Shown here in pieces: positions 1 through 7,894 of a DNA stretch of 64,000 nucleotides. Position 1 is the stretch's first letter. Every line of letters starts with the position of its first letter. The notes under the pieces are model-generated. The model searched no databases. It was not told the DNA's origin and worked only from the letters and a program-made list of their open reading frames with translations. The translations under genes were made by a program, and so were the position numbers. The stretch is from NCBI GenBank assembly GCA_018266355.1, contig JAFEAP010000029.1:588909-652908 (forward strand), read 5' to 3'. Origin of the DNA: Bdellovibrionales bacterium (lineage in GTDB: Bacteria > Bdellovibrionota > UBA1018).

Positions 1-223
1 CGGTCGCTATTTCTTCCGCGGCGAACTCCGCTACGTGATCGAGTCGTCCTCGCAGATCGAGCGGCTTTCGGGCGAGTGGTGGGAAGCCGACGGGGGATTC
101 ACGCGGACGTACTATCGCGTTCGAGTGCGTACGGTGGAGGACGAGTCGCGCGAGTTCTGGATTTTCCGCGAGCAGCGGCGAGCCGACGAGAAGGGGGGGC
201 TCTTCCTGCATGGAATCTACTGA
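1..223 (+). CDS. imuB: ImuB, Y-family polymerase-like protein (C-terminal end only)
   Basis: Only the last 73 residues are in the window, read in the frame beginning at base 2. They contain the ERLSGEWWEA, RTYYRV and WIFREQ blocks and the closing LFLHGIY, which match the C-terminal tail typical of ImuB. ImuB is a catalytically inactive Y-family polymerase homologue that links DnaE2 to the beta clamp in the SOS mutasome. Its stop codon (221-223) lies inside the start of dnaE2, a 14-base overlap, so the two are translationally coupled. The tail is short, so the call rests on the terminal motif plus the downstream dnaE2. The polymerase-like domains and clamp-binding motif are outside the window. 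Confidence 0.8.
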   Translation, partial: GRYFFRGELRYVIESSSQIERLSGEWWEADGGFTRTYYRVRVRTVEDESREFWIFREQRRADEKGGLFLHGIY

Positions 224-3200
224 AGAACCTCTCGTCATCGATCGGGACGCTCCGCCCTACGCCGAGCTCTCGCTCTTCACGAATTATTCGTTCCTGCACG
301 GCGGGTCTTCGCCCGAGGAGCTCGCCACCGAGGCGGCCCGTCTCGGGTATCGCGCGGTCGCGGTGACCGACCTGCACGGCGTGTACGGGATGCCGAAGCT
401 CTGGGGGAGGCTGAAGGAACTCGGTCATCCGGTGAAACTCCTCGTCGGGGCGACGCTTCCCGTCGGTCCGGAGGGGGCGAAGCTCCTGGACGGCGTGGAG
501 CCGCGCGTGTCGTTCCTCGCGAAAACCCGCGCGGCTTACGGCGCGCTCTGCCGGATCCTCACCGAAGCCCACCGCGACCAGCCGAAAGGAAAATCCCGGC
601 TCTCGGTCGAGCGGTTCCTCGAACTCCTTCGCGCGACGCCGGGCGCGGAGGAGCTCTTTCTTTTTCCGCAGTGGGAAGAACTCTGGGAGAACGCCGATCC
701 GCGCACCGAGGCGCCCGAAGCCCTTTTCGGGCGGATCACGGAGGCTTTCGCGTGGGTCCGCGAATTTCCTCGCGACCGCCTCTTCGTCCCGCTCTCGCGG
801 ATGATCGACGGCCGCGACGTCGAGCGGACCGCGTTCGCCGATCGCCTCGGGCTGCACTTCGCGCGGGCGCTCGTCGCGCATAACCGCGTCCTCTATCACC
901 ACCCCGAGCGCCGGCGCGCGCAGGACACCCTCGCGTGCATCCGCGAGGGGAAGACGTTTCGATCGGCGGGGTATCTCCTGAAGCGGAACGAGGAAGCGTA
1001 CCTGAAGCCGCCGCGAACGATGCACTCGCTCTTCCACGACCGGCCGGAGCTGATCGAACGCGGCCTCGCGATCGCCGAGGCTTGTACCTTCCTGCCCTCG
1101 GAGCTGAAGTACGAGTATCCGGCGGAGTGGATCCCGGCCGGGCACACCGCCCAGTCCTACCTCGAAGAGATCTGCGCGAAGGGAATGTGCATCCGTTACA
1201 AGGTCCCGCGCCCGGAAGACGCGCCCGAGGACGCGAAGGCGCTCCTCGCGAAGGAACTCGGGATGATCCGCGAGATGAAGTACGCCGACTACTTCCTCAC
1301 CGTCTACGACATCGTCGAATTCGCGAATAGGAATAAGATCCTCTGTCAGGGGCGCGGCTCGGCGGCGAACTCGATCGTCTGCTACGTGATGGGGATCACC
1401 GCGATCAATCCGATCCAGATGGGATTCCTCTTCGAGCGCTTCATCTCCGTCGAGCGCGGCGAGCCGCCGGACATCGACGTCGACTTCGAACACGAGCGGC
1501 GCGAGGAGGTGCTCCAGTACGTCTACGCGAAGTACGGCCGCGACCGGGCGGCGATGCTCTCCGCCGTCTCGACCTACGGAAGGCGCTCGGCCCTCCGCGA
1601 AGCCGCGAAGGCGTTCGGCGTCGAAGTCGGCACCCTTTCCGCGCGGAAGGTCGAAAGCCTCCTCCTCGATCCCGAGCGGACCGATTCGCGGCTCGCCGCG
1701 AAGATCTCGGCGGTCGCCGACGAGTTGAACCATTTCCCGCGCCACCTCTCGATCCATTCGGGCGGTTTCACGCTCTCCGCGAAACCGATCGTCGAGATCG
1801 TGCCGGTCGAACCCGCGACGATGGAAGGCCGCACGATCATCCAGTGGGATAAGTACGACCTCGATATCCTCGGCCTCCTCAAGGTCGACCTCCTCGCGCT
1901 CGGGATGCTCTCCGCGCTCCGGAAAGGCCTCGCGCTCGTCGGCGAGACCCTCTACGAGGTTCCGGCGGACGACGCGGCGACTTACGCGATGATCCAGCGC
2001 GCGGACACGATCGGCACGTTCCAAATCGAATCCCGCGCGCAGATGGCGATGCTCCCGCGATTGAAACCCGCGAATTTCTACGACCTCGTCGTCGAAGTCG
2101 CCCTCGTGCGGCCGGGGCCGATCGTCGGAAAGATGGTGCATCCCTATTTGAAGCGCCGACGCGGCGAAGAGAAGTGGACGCTCCCGCATCCCGCGCTCGA
2201 GCCGATCCTCGCGCGGACGTTCGGCGTGCCGATCTTCCAGGAACAAATCATGAAGATGGCGATCGCGCTCGGCGGGTTCACGCCGGGCGACGCGGACCGG
2301 CTTCGGAAGGCGATCGGCGCGTGGCGTTCGGCCGGATCGATCGACACGATGGGGAGGAAGCTGAAGGCGGGTTTGCTCAAGGCCGGTATTCCCGAGGACT
2401 TTTCGCAGAAGATCTTCGAGCAGATCCAGGGTTTTTCCGAGTACGGCTTTCCCGAGTCGCACGCGGCGAGCTTCGCGCTCCTCGCTTACGTCTCGTGTTG
2501 GCTGAAGTGCCATTATCCGGGAGAGTTCCTCGTCGCGATGTTGAATTCGCAGCCGCTCGGTTTCTACGCGCCCCACACCCTCGTCGACGACGCGAAACGA
2601 AATCGCGTCGAGGTGCTTCCCGTCTGCGTGATCGAATCGGAGTGGGAAACACGCCGGCTCGGGGAAAAAGGTTCGCGTCGCGTGCGCCTCGGCTTTCACC
2701 AGGTCGAAGGAATGGGCGAATCCGAGTGGACGCGGATCGCGGCCGCGCGAGCGGAGGGCCGTTTCCGCGGGCTCCAGGACTTCCTCACGCGCACGTCGGA
2801 CGAACGGTTACCGGGGCGCGCGCTCCGCCGTCAGGTCCTGCGCGCGATGGCGATCGGGGACGTCTTCCGCGCGTTCGGGCTCGGCCGAAGGGAGGCCCTC
2901 TGGCAGACGCTCGCTTACGACCAGCTAAAGTCCGCTACGCTCTTCGGCGTCGAGACGGTCCAAGCCGAGCTTTTCTCGCCGACCGCGATGGCGGCGATGG
3001 ACGGTTACGAGGAGATCCTCTCCGATTACCGCTCGACGGGGCTCAGCCCGCGCGGACATCCGATGGAGTGGGTGCGGAAAAAACTCCGCGGGCGCATTCC
3101 GGACATGAATTCGCGGAAGGCGAAGGACCAACCGAACGGCCGCGTGATCGAGATCCCGGGACTCTCGCTCGTGCTCCAGCGTCCGCCGACCGCTTCGGGA

Positions 3201-3527
3201 ACCGCGTTCGCGACCCTCGAGGACGAGTACGGACTCCTCGACCTCGTCTTGAAGAAGGACGTCTTCGCGCGCGTGAAGCCGATCCTACACGACGAACCGT
3301 TCGTCGTCGTCCGCGGGGAACTCCAGCGCGACGGGCTCGCGGCGAGCCTCGTCGTGCGCGACGTCCGGCCGTTCGCGGGCGCGGGACCCGACGAGATGGT
3401 CGCGCGCTTCGAGCCCGATGCGAACGCGCCGGGACAGATCCGCATTCCCGACGCGCGAGGATCGATCGCGCGGACGTACGGCGGACTCTCGTCGCGGCGG
3501 GATCGCCGGGATATGTCGCGTGAGTAG
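210..3527 (+). CDS. dnaE2: Error-prone DNA polymerase III alpha subunit DnaE2
   Basis: Protein of 1105 residues, the usual size for DnaE2 (ImuC). It is the damage-inducible C-family polymerase that performs translesion synthesis with ImuB. The N-terminal PHP domain begins at YAELSLFTNYSFLHGG. The palm domain carries the glycine-serine block GRGSAANS near residue 381 and the catalytic PDIDVDF at 420-426, with the metal-binding aspartates. The helix-hairpin-helix region and an OB fold (about 980-1060, GLLDLVLKKDVFARV) follow. Length and the overlap with imuB separate it from replicative DnaE1. The ATG at 210 lies inside the end of imuB. No LexA box can be assessed because the operon start is off the window. 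Confidence 0.95.
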   Translation: MESTEEPLVIDRDAPPYAELSLFTNYSFLHGGSSPEELATEAARLGYRAVAVTDLHGVYGMPKLWGRLKELGHPVKLLVGATLPVGPEGAKLLDGVEPRVSFLAKTRAAYGALCRILTEAHRDQPKGKSRLSVERFLELLRATPGAEELFLFPQWEELWENADPRTEAPEALFGRITEAFAWVREFPRDRLFVPLSRMIDGRDVERTAFADRLGLHFARALVAHNRVLYHHPERRRAQDTLACIREGKTFRSAGYLLKRNEEAYLKPPRTMHSLFHDRPELIERGLAIAEACTFLPSELKYEYPAEWIPAGHTAQSYLEEICAKGMCIRYKVPRPEDAPEDAKALLAKELGMIREMKYADYFLTVYDIVEFANRNKILCQGRGSAANSIVCYVMGITAINPIQMGFLFERFISVERGEPPDIDVDFEHERREEVLQYVYAKYGRDRAAMLSAVSTYGRRSALREAAKAFGVEVGTLSARKVESLLLDPERTDSRLAAKISAVADELNHFPRHLSIHSGGFTLSAKPIVEIVPVEPATMEGRTIIQWDKYDLDILGLLKVDLLALGMLSALRKGLALVGETLYEVPADDAATYAMIQRADTIGTFQIESRAQMAMLPRLKPANFYDLVVEVALVRPGPIVGKMVHPYLKRRRGEEKWTLPHPALEPILARTFGVPIFQEQIMKMAIALGGFTPGDADRLRKAIGAWRSAGSIDTMGRKLKAGLLKAGIPEDFSQKIFEQIQGFSEYGFPESHAASFALLAYVSCWLKCHYPGEFLVAMLNSQPLGFYAPHTLVDDAKRNRVEVLPVCVIESEWETRRLGEKGSRRVRLGFHQVEGMGESEWTRIAAARAEGRFRGLQDFLTRTSDERLPGRALRRQVLRAMAIGDVFRAFGLGRREALWQTLAYDQLKSATLFGVETVQAELFSPTAMAAMDGYEEILSDYRSTGLSPRGHPMEWVRKKLRGRIPDMNSRKAKDQPNGRVIEIPGLSLVLQRPPTASGTAFATLEDEYGLLDLVLKKDVFARVKPILHDEPFVVVRGELQRDGLAASLVVRDVRPFAGAGPDEMVARFEPDANAPGQIRIPDARGSIARTYGGLSSRRDRRDMSRE

Positions 3528-3573
3528 GCTAGCTCGCGGATGGGCGGGCTTCGCCCGACCGTAGCGGGCTAGC
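3528..3573. terminator. Long hairpin between convergent dnaE2 and can
   Basis: An outer inverted repeat pairs GCTAGCTCGC (3528-3537) with GCGGGCTAGC (3564-3573), nine of ten positions. Inside it GGGCG (3542-3546) pairs with CGCCC (3552-3556). It fills the gap between two convergent stop codons, so it probably terminates both transcripts. There is no clear T-tract on either side, so this is a structural call. Confidence 0.45.
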
Positions 3574-3577
3574 TGTT

Positions 3578-4249
3578 CTAGGGCGTGTCAAGCTGCGAGA
3601 TCAGCCGCGCGGTACGCACTTCGTCGAGCACGAGGAAGGATTTCGCGTCCTCGTCCCACGAGTAGACCTCGGCTTCGGCGATGTCGAACCACCAGCCGTA
3701 GAGCCGGAGTTTTCCCTCGGCGATCCGCTTCGCGATGAAGGGATAGCGTTTCAGGTTCTCGAGTTGGAGGAGCACGTTCCGCTGCGAGACGAGGTTCTGG
3801 GGGGCGAACGTCTTCTGCGAGTGGAAAACGAAACGGCTCGGATCGAGCGCGCCCGAGGCGTTCTTCACCCACTCGGTCAGGTGGGGAGCGTCCGGCAACG
3901 GTTTCCCGGAGATGAGCGCGCCGATCGCGCCGCACTCGGAGTGGCCGCAAACGATGATCGAGGGGATATTCAGCCGCTCGAGGCCGAACTCGAGGATCGC
4001 GACTTCGGAAAGATCGCCCGTCGAAGTGCCGTCCGCGCGCGGGGGCGGGATGATGTTTCCGGCGTTCCGGCAGACGAGCATGTCGCCCGGTTCGGTCGAG
4101 GCGAAGACGTTCACGGCGACCCGACTATCCGAGCAGACGACGAGGATACAATCCGGTTTTTGGCCGAAGGCGAGTTGGGCGAAGGTGCCCTTGACCGTCG
4201 GGCGAACCCGTTTCCGGAAGTCGAGGATCCCTTGGAGAAGCTTACGCAT
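3578..4249 (-). CDS. can: Beta-class carbonic anhydrase
   Basis: Protein of 223 residues, normal for beta-carbonic anhydrases, which reversibly hydrate CO2 to bicarbonate in the cytoplasm. The zinc and proton-shuttle motifs are intact: Cys39-x-Asp41-Ser-Arg43 (CSDSR) and His103-x-x-Cys106 (HSECG). The block CRNAGNIIPP is also typical. No signal peptide is visible. It is a single gene facing dnaE2 and divergent from a lipoprotein gene. The shared 133-base upstream gap contains a perfect 9-base inverted repeat that could be an operator. Confidence 0.95.
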   Translation of the reverse strand: MRKLLQGILDFRKRVRPTVKGTFAQLAFGQKPDCILVVCSDSRVAVNVFASTEPGDMLVCRNAGNIIPPPRADGTSTGDLSEVAILEFGLERLNIPSIIVCGHSECGAIGALISGKPLPDAPHLTEWVKNASGALDPSRFVFHSQKTFAPQNLVSQRNVLLQLENLKRYPFIAKRIAEGKLRLYGWWFDIAEAEVYSWDEDAKSFLVLDEVRTARLISQLDTP

Positions 4250-4297
4250 GCCCCCTTCATAGAGCAGTTTCGGGATGGGGGTAAGTCAAAAAATCCT

Positions 4298-4348
4298 CAA
4301 TGATAACGAATATTAGTAGTTTTCGACGCATCGCGTCTTTTATCATTG
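4298..4348. promoter_or_regulatory. 9-bp inverted repeat in the can/lipoprotein divergent promoter region
   Basis: CAATGATAA at 4298-4306 is exactly complementary in reverse to TTATCATTG at 4340-4348, with 33 bases between. The surrounding intergenic DNA (4250-4382) is clearly more AT-rich than the genes. The arms resemble half-sites of metal-responsive repressors such as Fur (GATAAT-type hexamers), but the spacing is far wider than a Fur box. DNA looping or two separate sites are possible. A weak promoter-like pair for the rightward gene overlaps the right arm: TTGCTA 4346-4351 and CTATAC 4368-4373. Confidence 0.4.
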
Positions 4349-4382
4349 CTAGTCCCCGAACCCCGTTCTATACCTCCTCGCC

Positions 4383-5618
4383 ATGAAGGGGATGCCGAAT
4401 CGCGCACTTATCCGGACACTCGCGGGGGCCTTAACGGCGCTCGCGCTTTCCGGCGCGCTCAGCGGGTGCAAGAAGACCGCGAACGCCGGACCCTACCTCT
4501 GCACGGATAAGGATTACGCGGCCTATATCCGCCAAAGCTCGGACTTTACCGAAGACGAAGGCGACCGCCTCGTTCGAGTGAAGACCGAGACGCCGATCGA
4601 AAAGGCGTTCTTCGATAAACCGTACAACGCCGACTGGCTCGCGAGCGTCGCGCATTCCTCGATCCTCGATACGATCGCGTACATCGAGACGACGGGCGCC
4701 CGCGTGTACAAGTCGGGCGCCGTTTCGAAGCAGAGCGCGACGCCGATGGCGAGCGCCCGCAAGATGCCGGGCGATATCGACCGCGAATGGCAGAAAGCCG
4801 TGAGCGGGACGGGCGGCCCGTCGTGCGGGATCCTTACCGGTCTCTACCTCGTGCCGAACACGCGCGATAATATCCCGTCCCTCCGTGGGCGCGGCGCGAT
4901 CGTCGTGCGCGAAGACACGACCCGGTGGACCCTCGTCCACGAGTTCATGCACCACAATTTCAAGACCCAGGCCGCGGTCATCGACGGATACGACGACGAA
5001 AAATCGCGGAAAGCCTGGATGAGCCTCACCGACCAGGTTACGACGCTGAAACGGATCAAGCCGAGCGCGATCTCCGACGCGGATTACGTGAAGCGCCTTT
5101 CGGGTCTCTTCCAGCAGCTCATCGACGTCGTCGACACGACGGTCATCCAGTACCAGATGGAAGAAATCGCGGTCGAAGGGCTGCTCCAGGACAAATATGA
5201 AACCGGCGAGCTGACTTACGTCTCGCGCGGCGCCTACGCGAACGCGTCCCGGTACATCGACCAAAAGAAAAAGGACGTCGAGGATCTCTACGCGACGCTC
5301 ACGAACACCTACGACGAAATCAATCGCCTCGCGCTGACGAACGCGACCAAAGACAACGGCCTCATGGACGAGTGGCACAAGAACCAGCGTTACCCGGAGA
5401 TGCGCGACCACCGGCTCGATCAGATGCATGACGCGATCGCGAAGCGCAAGAAATTCGAATTCAACGGTCACGGAAACGGAACGAGCCTCGGTTTCGCGGC
5501 GCAGCTCCCGGACGACGCTCCGGAAACCGCGATCGCCCCGTGCGCCGACGCGGAAGCGCTCGACGCGGCCATCGCGGCGATTTCTTCCACGATGCGCGCG
5601 CCGCGGGCCGGCGAGTAG
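4383..5618 (+). CDS. Lipoprotein with HEFMH zincin-like motif, function unknown
   Basis: Protein of 411 residues with an N-terminal export signal ending in the lipobox LSGC, so Cys29 would be lipidated. Residues 186-190 are HEFMH, an HExxH signature of zinc metallopeptidases, with a further His191. A region around residue 257 repeats EEIAVEGLL-type acidic/hydrophobic segments that could supply a third zinc ligand, but I cannot identify one securely. The rest is mostly helical and charged. No known family was recognised. If the motif is functional, this is an envelope-anchored metalloprotease. The ATG at 4383 lacks an obvious Shine-Dalgarno sequence. An in-frame ATG three codons later would not change the signal peptide. 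Confidence 0.6.
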   Translation: MKGMPNRALIRTLAGALTALALSGALSGCKKTANAGPYLCTDKDYAAYIRQSSDFTEDEGDRLVRVKTETPIEKAFFDKPYNADWLASVAHSSILDTIAYIETTGARVYKSGAVSKQSATPMASARKMPGDIDREWQKAVSGTGGPSCGILTGLYLVPNTRDNIPSLRGRGAIVVREDTTRWTLVHEFMHHNFKTQAAVIDGYDDEKSRKAWMSLTDQVTTLKRIKPSAISDADYVKRLSGLFQQLIDVVDTTVIQYQMEEIAVEGLLQDKYETGELTYVSRGAYANASRYIDQKKKDVEDLYATLTNTYDEINRLALTNATKDNGLMDEWHKNQRYPEMRDHRLDQMHDAIAKRKKFEFNGHGNGTSLGFAAQLPDDAPETAIAPCADAEALDAAIAAISSTMRAPRAGE

Positions 5619-5662
5619 GGTTCGACCTGTTCTCGTCGTAACGATGTGATATTCCTGGAGGC

Positions 5663-6859
5663 GTGAAGCGTTCCCACCTCCTTCCGATTTCACTGATCGT
5701 CGCCGTCGACGTGCTCGGATTGACCCTCGTCATTCCGCTGCTCCCGTTCTACGCGGAGAAATACGGGGCTTCGCCTTCGGTCGTCGGGCTTCTCGTGTCC
5801 GCCTACGCCGCTTGTCAGCTCGTCTCGGGCCCGTTCCTCGGTTCCCTTTCGGACCGTTACGGGCGCCGGCCCGTGCTGATCCTGAGCCAGATCGGGACTT
5901 TCATCGGTTTCATGATCCTCGCGCACGCGAACGCGCTCTGGATGATTTTCCTCTCGCGCCTGATCGACGGTTCGACGGCGGGGAATCTTTCGGTCGCCCA
6001 AGCCTACATCGCCGACGTCACCCCGCCCGAAGACCGTGCGAAATCCTTCGGCATCATCGGCATCGCCTTCGGTTTCGGATTCCTCATCGGACCGGCGCTC
6101 TCGGGTTTCCTATCGCACTTCGGTTACGTCTATCCGATCTACCTCGCGGCCGCGCTTTCGTTGACGAGCATCATCGGGACGTCGTTCATCCTGCCCGAAC
6201 CGGAACGTCACGTGAGTCCGGGCGAAGAACGTAAACTCGGATTGTTCCAGTTCGGTTCCTACGCGAAGGATTTCCGGAATCCGAAGGTCTCCTCGACGCT
6301 CTGGCAGTTCGTCGCCTTCTTCATGGCGTTCTCGACCTTCATCGCGGGCATCGCCCTTTTCGCCGAGCGCCGATTCTCCTGGCACGGCACTCCGTTCGGT
6401 CCGCGCGAAGTCGGTTTCCTCTTCGCATACACGGGTCTGCTCGGAATCTTCATCCAGGGCGGTTTCCTCGCGCGCATGGTGAAGAAGTACGGCGAAGAGC
6501 GGCTGGTGATCTTCGCGTTCGCGAGCGCCGCGATCGGATACGGGTGTCTTAGCGTGGCGCATTCGATTCCCGCCCTCCTCGTCGCCGCCACGTTTTCGGC
6601 GTTCGGAAGCGGCGGGTTGCGTCCGTCGTTGACCGCTCTCGTCTCGCGTCAGGCCGGGCGTCACGAGCAAGGACGCATGATGGGCTTGATTCAAGGGCTG
6701 AATTCGATCTCTTCCATCATCGGACCGATTTTCTCGGGGTTGCTCATCGACCGCGGATGGCTCGCGGCGTGGGCCGGATTGATGGGGCTTTTCAGCGTCT
6801 GGGGATTGGCGCTCATTCTTCGGGATTTTTCTTCGCGCCCTTCGGAAGCTTTCCGCTAA
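5663..6859 (+). CDS. MFS drug-type antiporter (TetA/DHA1-like)
   Basis: Protein of 398 residues with 12 predicted membrane segments. The first loop carries the MFS signature A motif [13 protein letters not shown]. Helix 5 carries a motif-C-like [13 protein letters not shown], the antiporter signature of the DHA1 family that includes TetA. It probably exports a small molecule using the proton gradient; the substrate cannot be told. The start is GTG at 5663, with CTGGAGG just upstream (5654-5660). It is followed at once by the tryptophan-rich small gene, and its stop codon forms part of a hairpin at the next gene's ribosome-binding site. Confidence 0.85.
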   Translation: MKRSHLLPISLIVAVDVLGLTLVIPLLPFYAEKYGASPSVVGLLVSAYAACQLVSGPFLGSLSDRYGRRPVLILSQIGTFIGFMILAHANALWMIFLSRLIDGSTAGNLSVAQAYIADVTPPEDRAKSFGIIGIAFGFGFLIGPALSGFLSHFGYVYPIYLAAALSLTSIIGTSFILPEPERHVSPGEERKLGLFQFGSYAKDFRNPKVSSTLWQFVAFFMAFSTFIAGIALFAERRFSWHGTPFGPREVGFLFAYTGLLGIFIQGGFLARMVKKYGEERLVIFAFASAAIGYGCLSVAHSIPALLVAATFSAFGSGGLRPSLTALVSRQAGRHEQGRMMGLIQGLNSISSIIGPIFSGLLIDRGWLAAWAGLMGLFSVWGLALILRDFSSRPSEAFR

Positions 6860-6873
6860 AATAGCGGAAGGAG
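6849..6873 (+). promoter_or_regulatory. Hairpin overlapping the ribosome-binding site of the W-rich gene
   Basis: TTCCGCTA (6851-6858) pairs perfectly with TAGCGGAA (6862-6869) across an AAA loop. One wobble and one C-G pair extend it outward to 6849/6871. The left arm includes the MFS stop codon, and the right arm runs into the AAGGAG Shine-Dalgarno (6868-6873) of the gene starting at 6883. It could limit translation of that gene or serve as a DNA operator. The sequence also contains TAAAAT, a possible -10 element. Confidence 0.45.
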
Positions 6874-6882
6874 AATTCGAAA

Positions 6883-7155
6883 ATGGCGAATCAATGGCAA
6901 GCTTGGGTACACGTGAAATGGAAGCCGGGCACTCCGGAAAACGCTTGGGAAAGCTGGGCGAAGAACGGATGGGTCAAGGGCGTTTGGTCGACCACCGGAT
7001 CGTGGGACGCGATGGTGTGGGTCGACGCGAAAGGCTGGGACGACCTCGAGAAGTTCGTTTGGAAGGAAGTCCGCACGAACCAATGGGTCGAGCGCACCGA
7101 AACCACTTGGGCGAAGCAGTGGTGGTGGGGCGGCGACAAGCAAAAGACCGCCTGA
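6883..7155 (+). CDS. Tryptophan-rich small protein, stand-alone RAM (Lrp/AsnC ligand-binding)-like domain
   Basis: Protein of 90 residues with 16 tryptophans (about 18 percent), ending in WWW at 78-80. The pattern of strands and helices fits the dimeric alpha-beta barrel of the RAM domain that binds amino acids in Lrp/AsnC regulators. Its usual landmarks can be traced: AWVHVKWKPG, GVWSTTGSWDAMVWV, GWDDLEKFV and VERTETTW. In normal RAM domains many of the tryptophan positions are Val, Tyr or Leu. There is no DNA-binding helix-turn-helix and no signal peptide. AAGGAG lies 9 bases before the ATG, and a strong terminator follows. Function is unknown; an amino-acid sensor or enzyme-like barrel is possible. 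Confidence 0.75.
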   Translation: MANQWQAWVHVKWKPGTPENAWESWAKNGWVKGVWSTTGSWDAMVWVDAKGWDDLEKFVWKEVRTNQWVERTETTWAKQWWWGGDKQKTA

Positions 7156-7176
7156 TTCGCCGATTGCCGATTTGAG

Positions 7177-7216
7177 AAAAGGGCTCCGGGATTTTCCCGG
7201 GGCCCTTTCGTTTTTC
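7177..7216 (+). terminator. Rho-independent terminator after the W-rich gene
   Basis: The arm AAAGGGCTCCGGG (7178-7190) pairs with CCCGGGGCCCTTT (7196-7208) over the five-base loop ATTTT, with one T-G wobble. A CG then TTTTT run follows. It lies between the W-rich gene and the HAD phosphatase gene. Confidence 0.9.
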
Positions 7217-7231
7217 TGGTAACCTGGAAGC

Positions 7232-7894
7232 GTGTCTCTGAAACTCCGTAAACCCACGCTCCTCTTCGACCTCGACGGCACGCTCACGGATCCTTGGATC
7301 GGAATCACGCGCTCGATCGTCTACGCGCTCGAGAAACTCGGCGCTCCGGCTCCTCCCCAGCGCGAGCTCATCTGGTGCATCGGTCCCCCGCTGAAGAAAT
7401 CCTTCGAGACGCTCCTCGGTCCGGCGCGCGCGGGAGAAGCCGACCGCGCGCTCTCCCTCTACCGGGAGACCTACGAGGCCCAAGGTATTTTCGAGAACGT
7501 CCTTTACGACGGGATCCCCGAACTGCTCGCGGCGGTGAAGAACGCGGGAGCGTTCGTCTCGCTCGCGACCTCGAAGCCGCGCGTGTACGCGGAACGCATC
7601 CTCGAGCATTTCGAGATCCAGCCTTACTTCGACGCGGTCCACGGTTCGGAACTCGACGATTCGCGATCGGACAAAGCCGAAGTCATCGCGCATGCGGTGA
7701 AAACCGAACGCCTCGACCCGGCGAAATGCCTCATGATCGGCGACCGCGAATTCGACGCGATCGGCGCGCGGAAGAACGGGATGCCGTGCCTGGGCGCGCT
7801 CTGGGGGCACGGGAACGAGGCGGAACTCCGCGCGAATGGGGTGACGGAGTTCTTCAGGACGCCGGCTGAGCTGCAGGAATACTTGCTCTACTAG
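7232..7894 (+). CDS. HAD-family hydrolase, phosphoglycolate phosphatase-like
   Basis: Protein of 220 residues with the HAD fold. Motif I is FDLDGTLTD, with Asp13 as nucleophile and Asp15 as acid/base. Motif II is in SLATSKP and motif IV in IGDREFDAIGA. The cap insertion between motifs I and II is helical (C1 type), as in phosphoglycolate phosphatase and pyrophosphatase PpaX. It probably dephosphorylates a small cytosolic phosphate ester; the substrate cannot be assigned. The start is GTG at 7232, just past a strong terminator, so it has its own promoter. The extended -10-like TGGTAACCT lies 10-20 bases upstream. Its stop overlaps that of the convergent gene by four bases. Confidence 0.85.
   Translation: MSLKLRKPTLLFDLDGTLTDPWIGITRSIVYALEKLGAPAPPQRELIWCIGPPLKKSFETLLGPARAGEADRALSLYRETYEAQGIFENVLYDGIPELLAAVKNAGAFVSLATSKPRVYAERILEHFEIQPYFDAVHGSELDDSRSDKAEVIAHAVKTERLDPAKCLMIGDREFDAIGARKNGMPCLGALWGHGNEAELRANGVTEFFRTPAELQEYLLY

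Noticed and set aside
99..2699. 866-codon minus-strand frame opposite dnaE2
   Set aside because: Antisense to a full-length polymerase with intact catalytic motifs; the translation is Arg/Glu-rich without domains, typical of mirror frames in this base composition.
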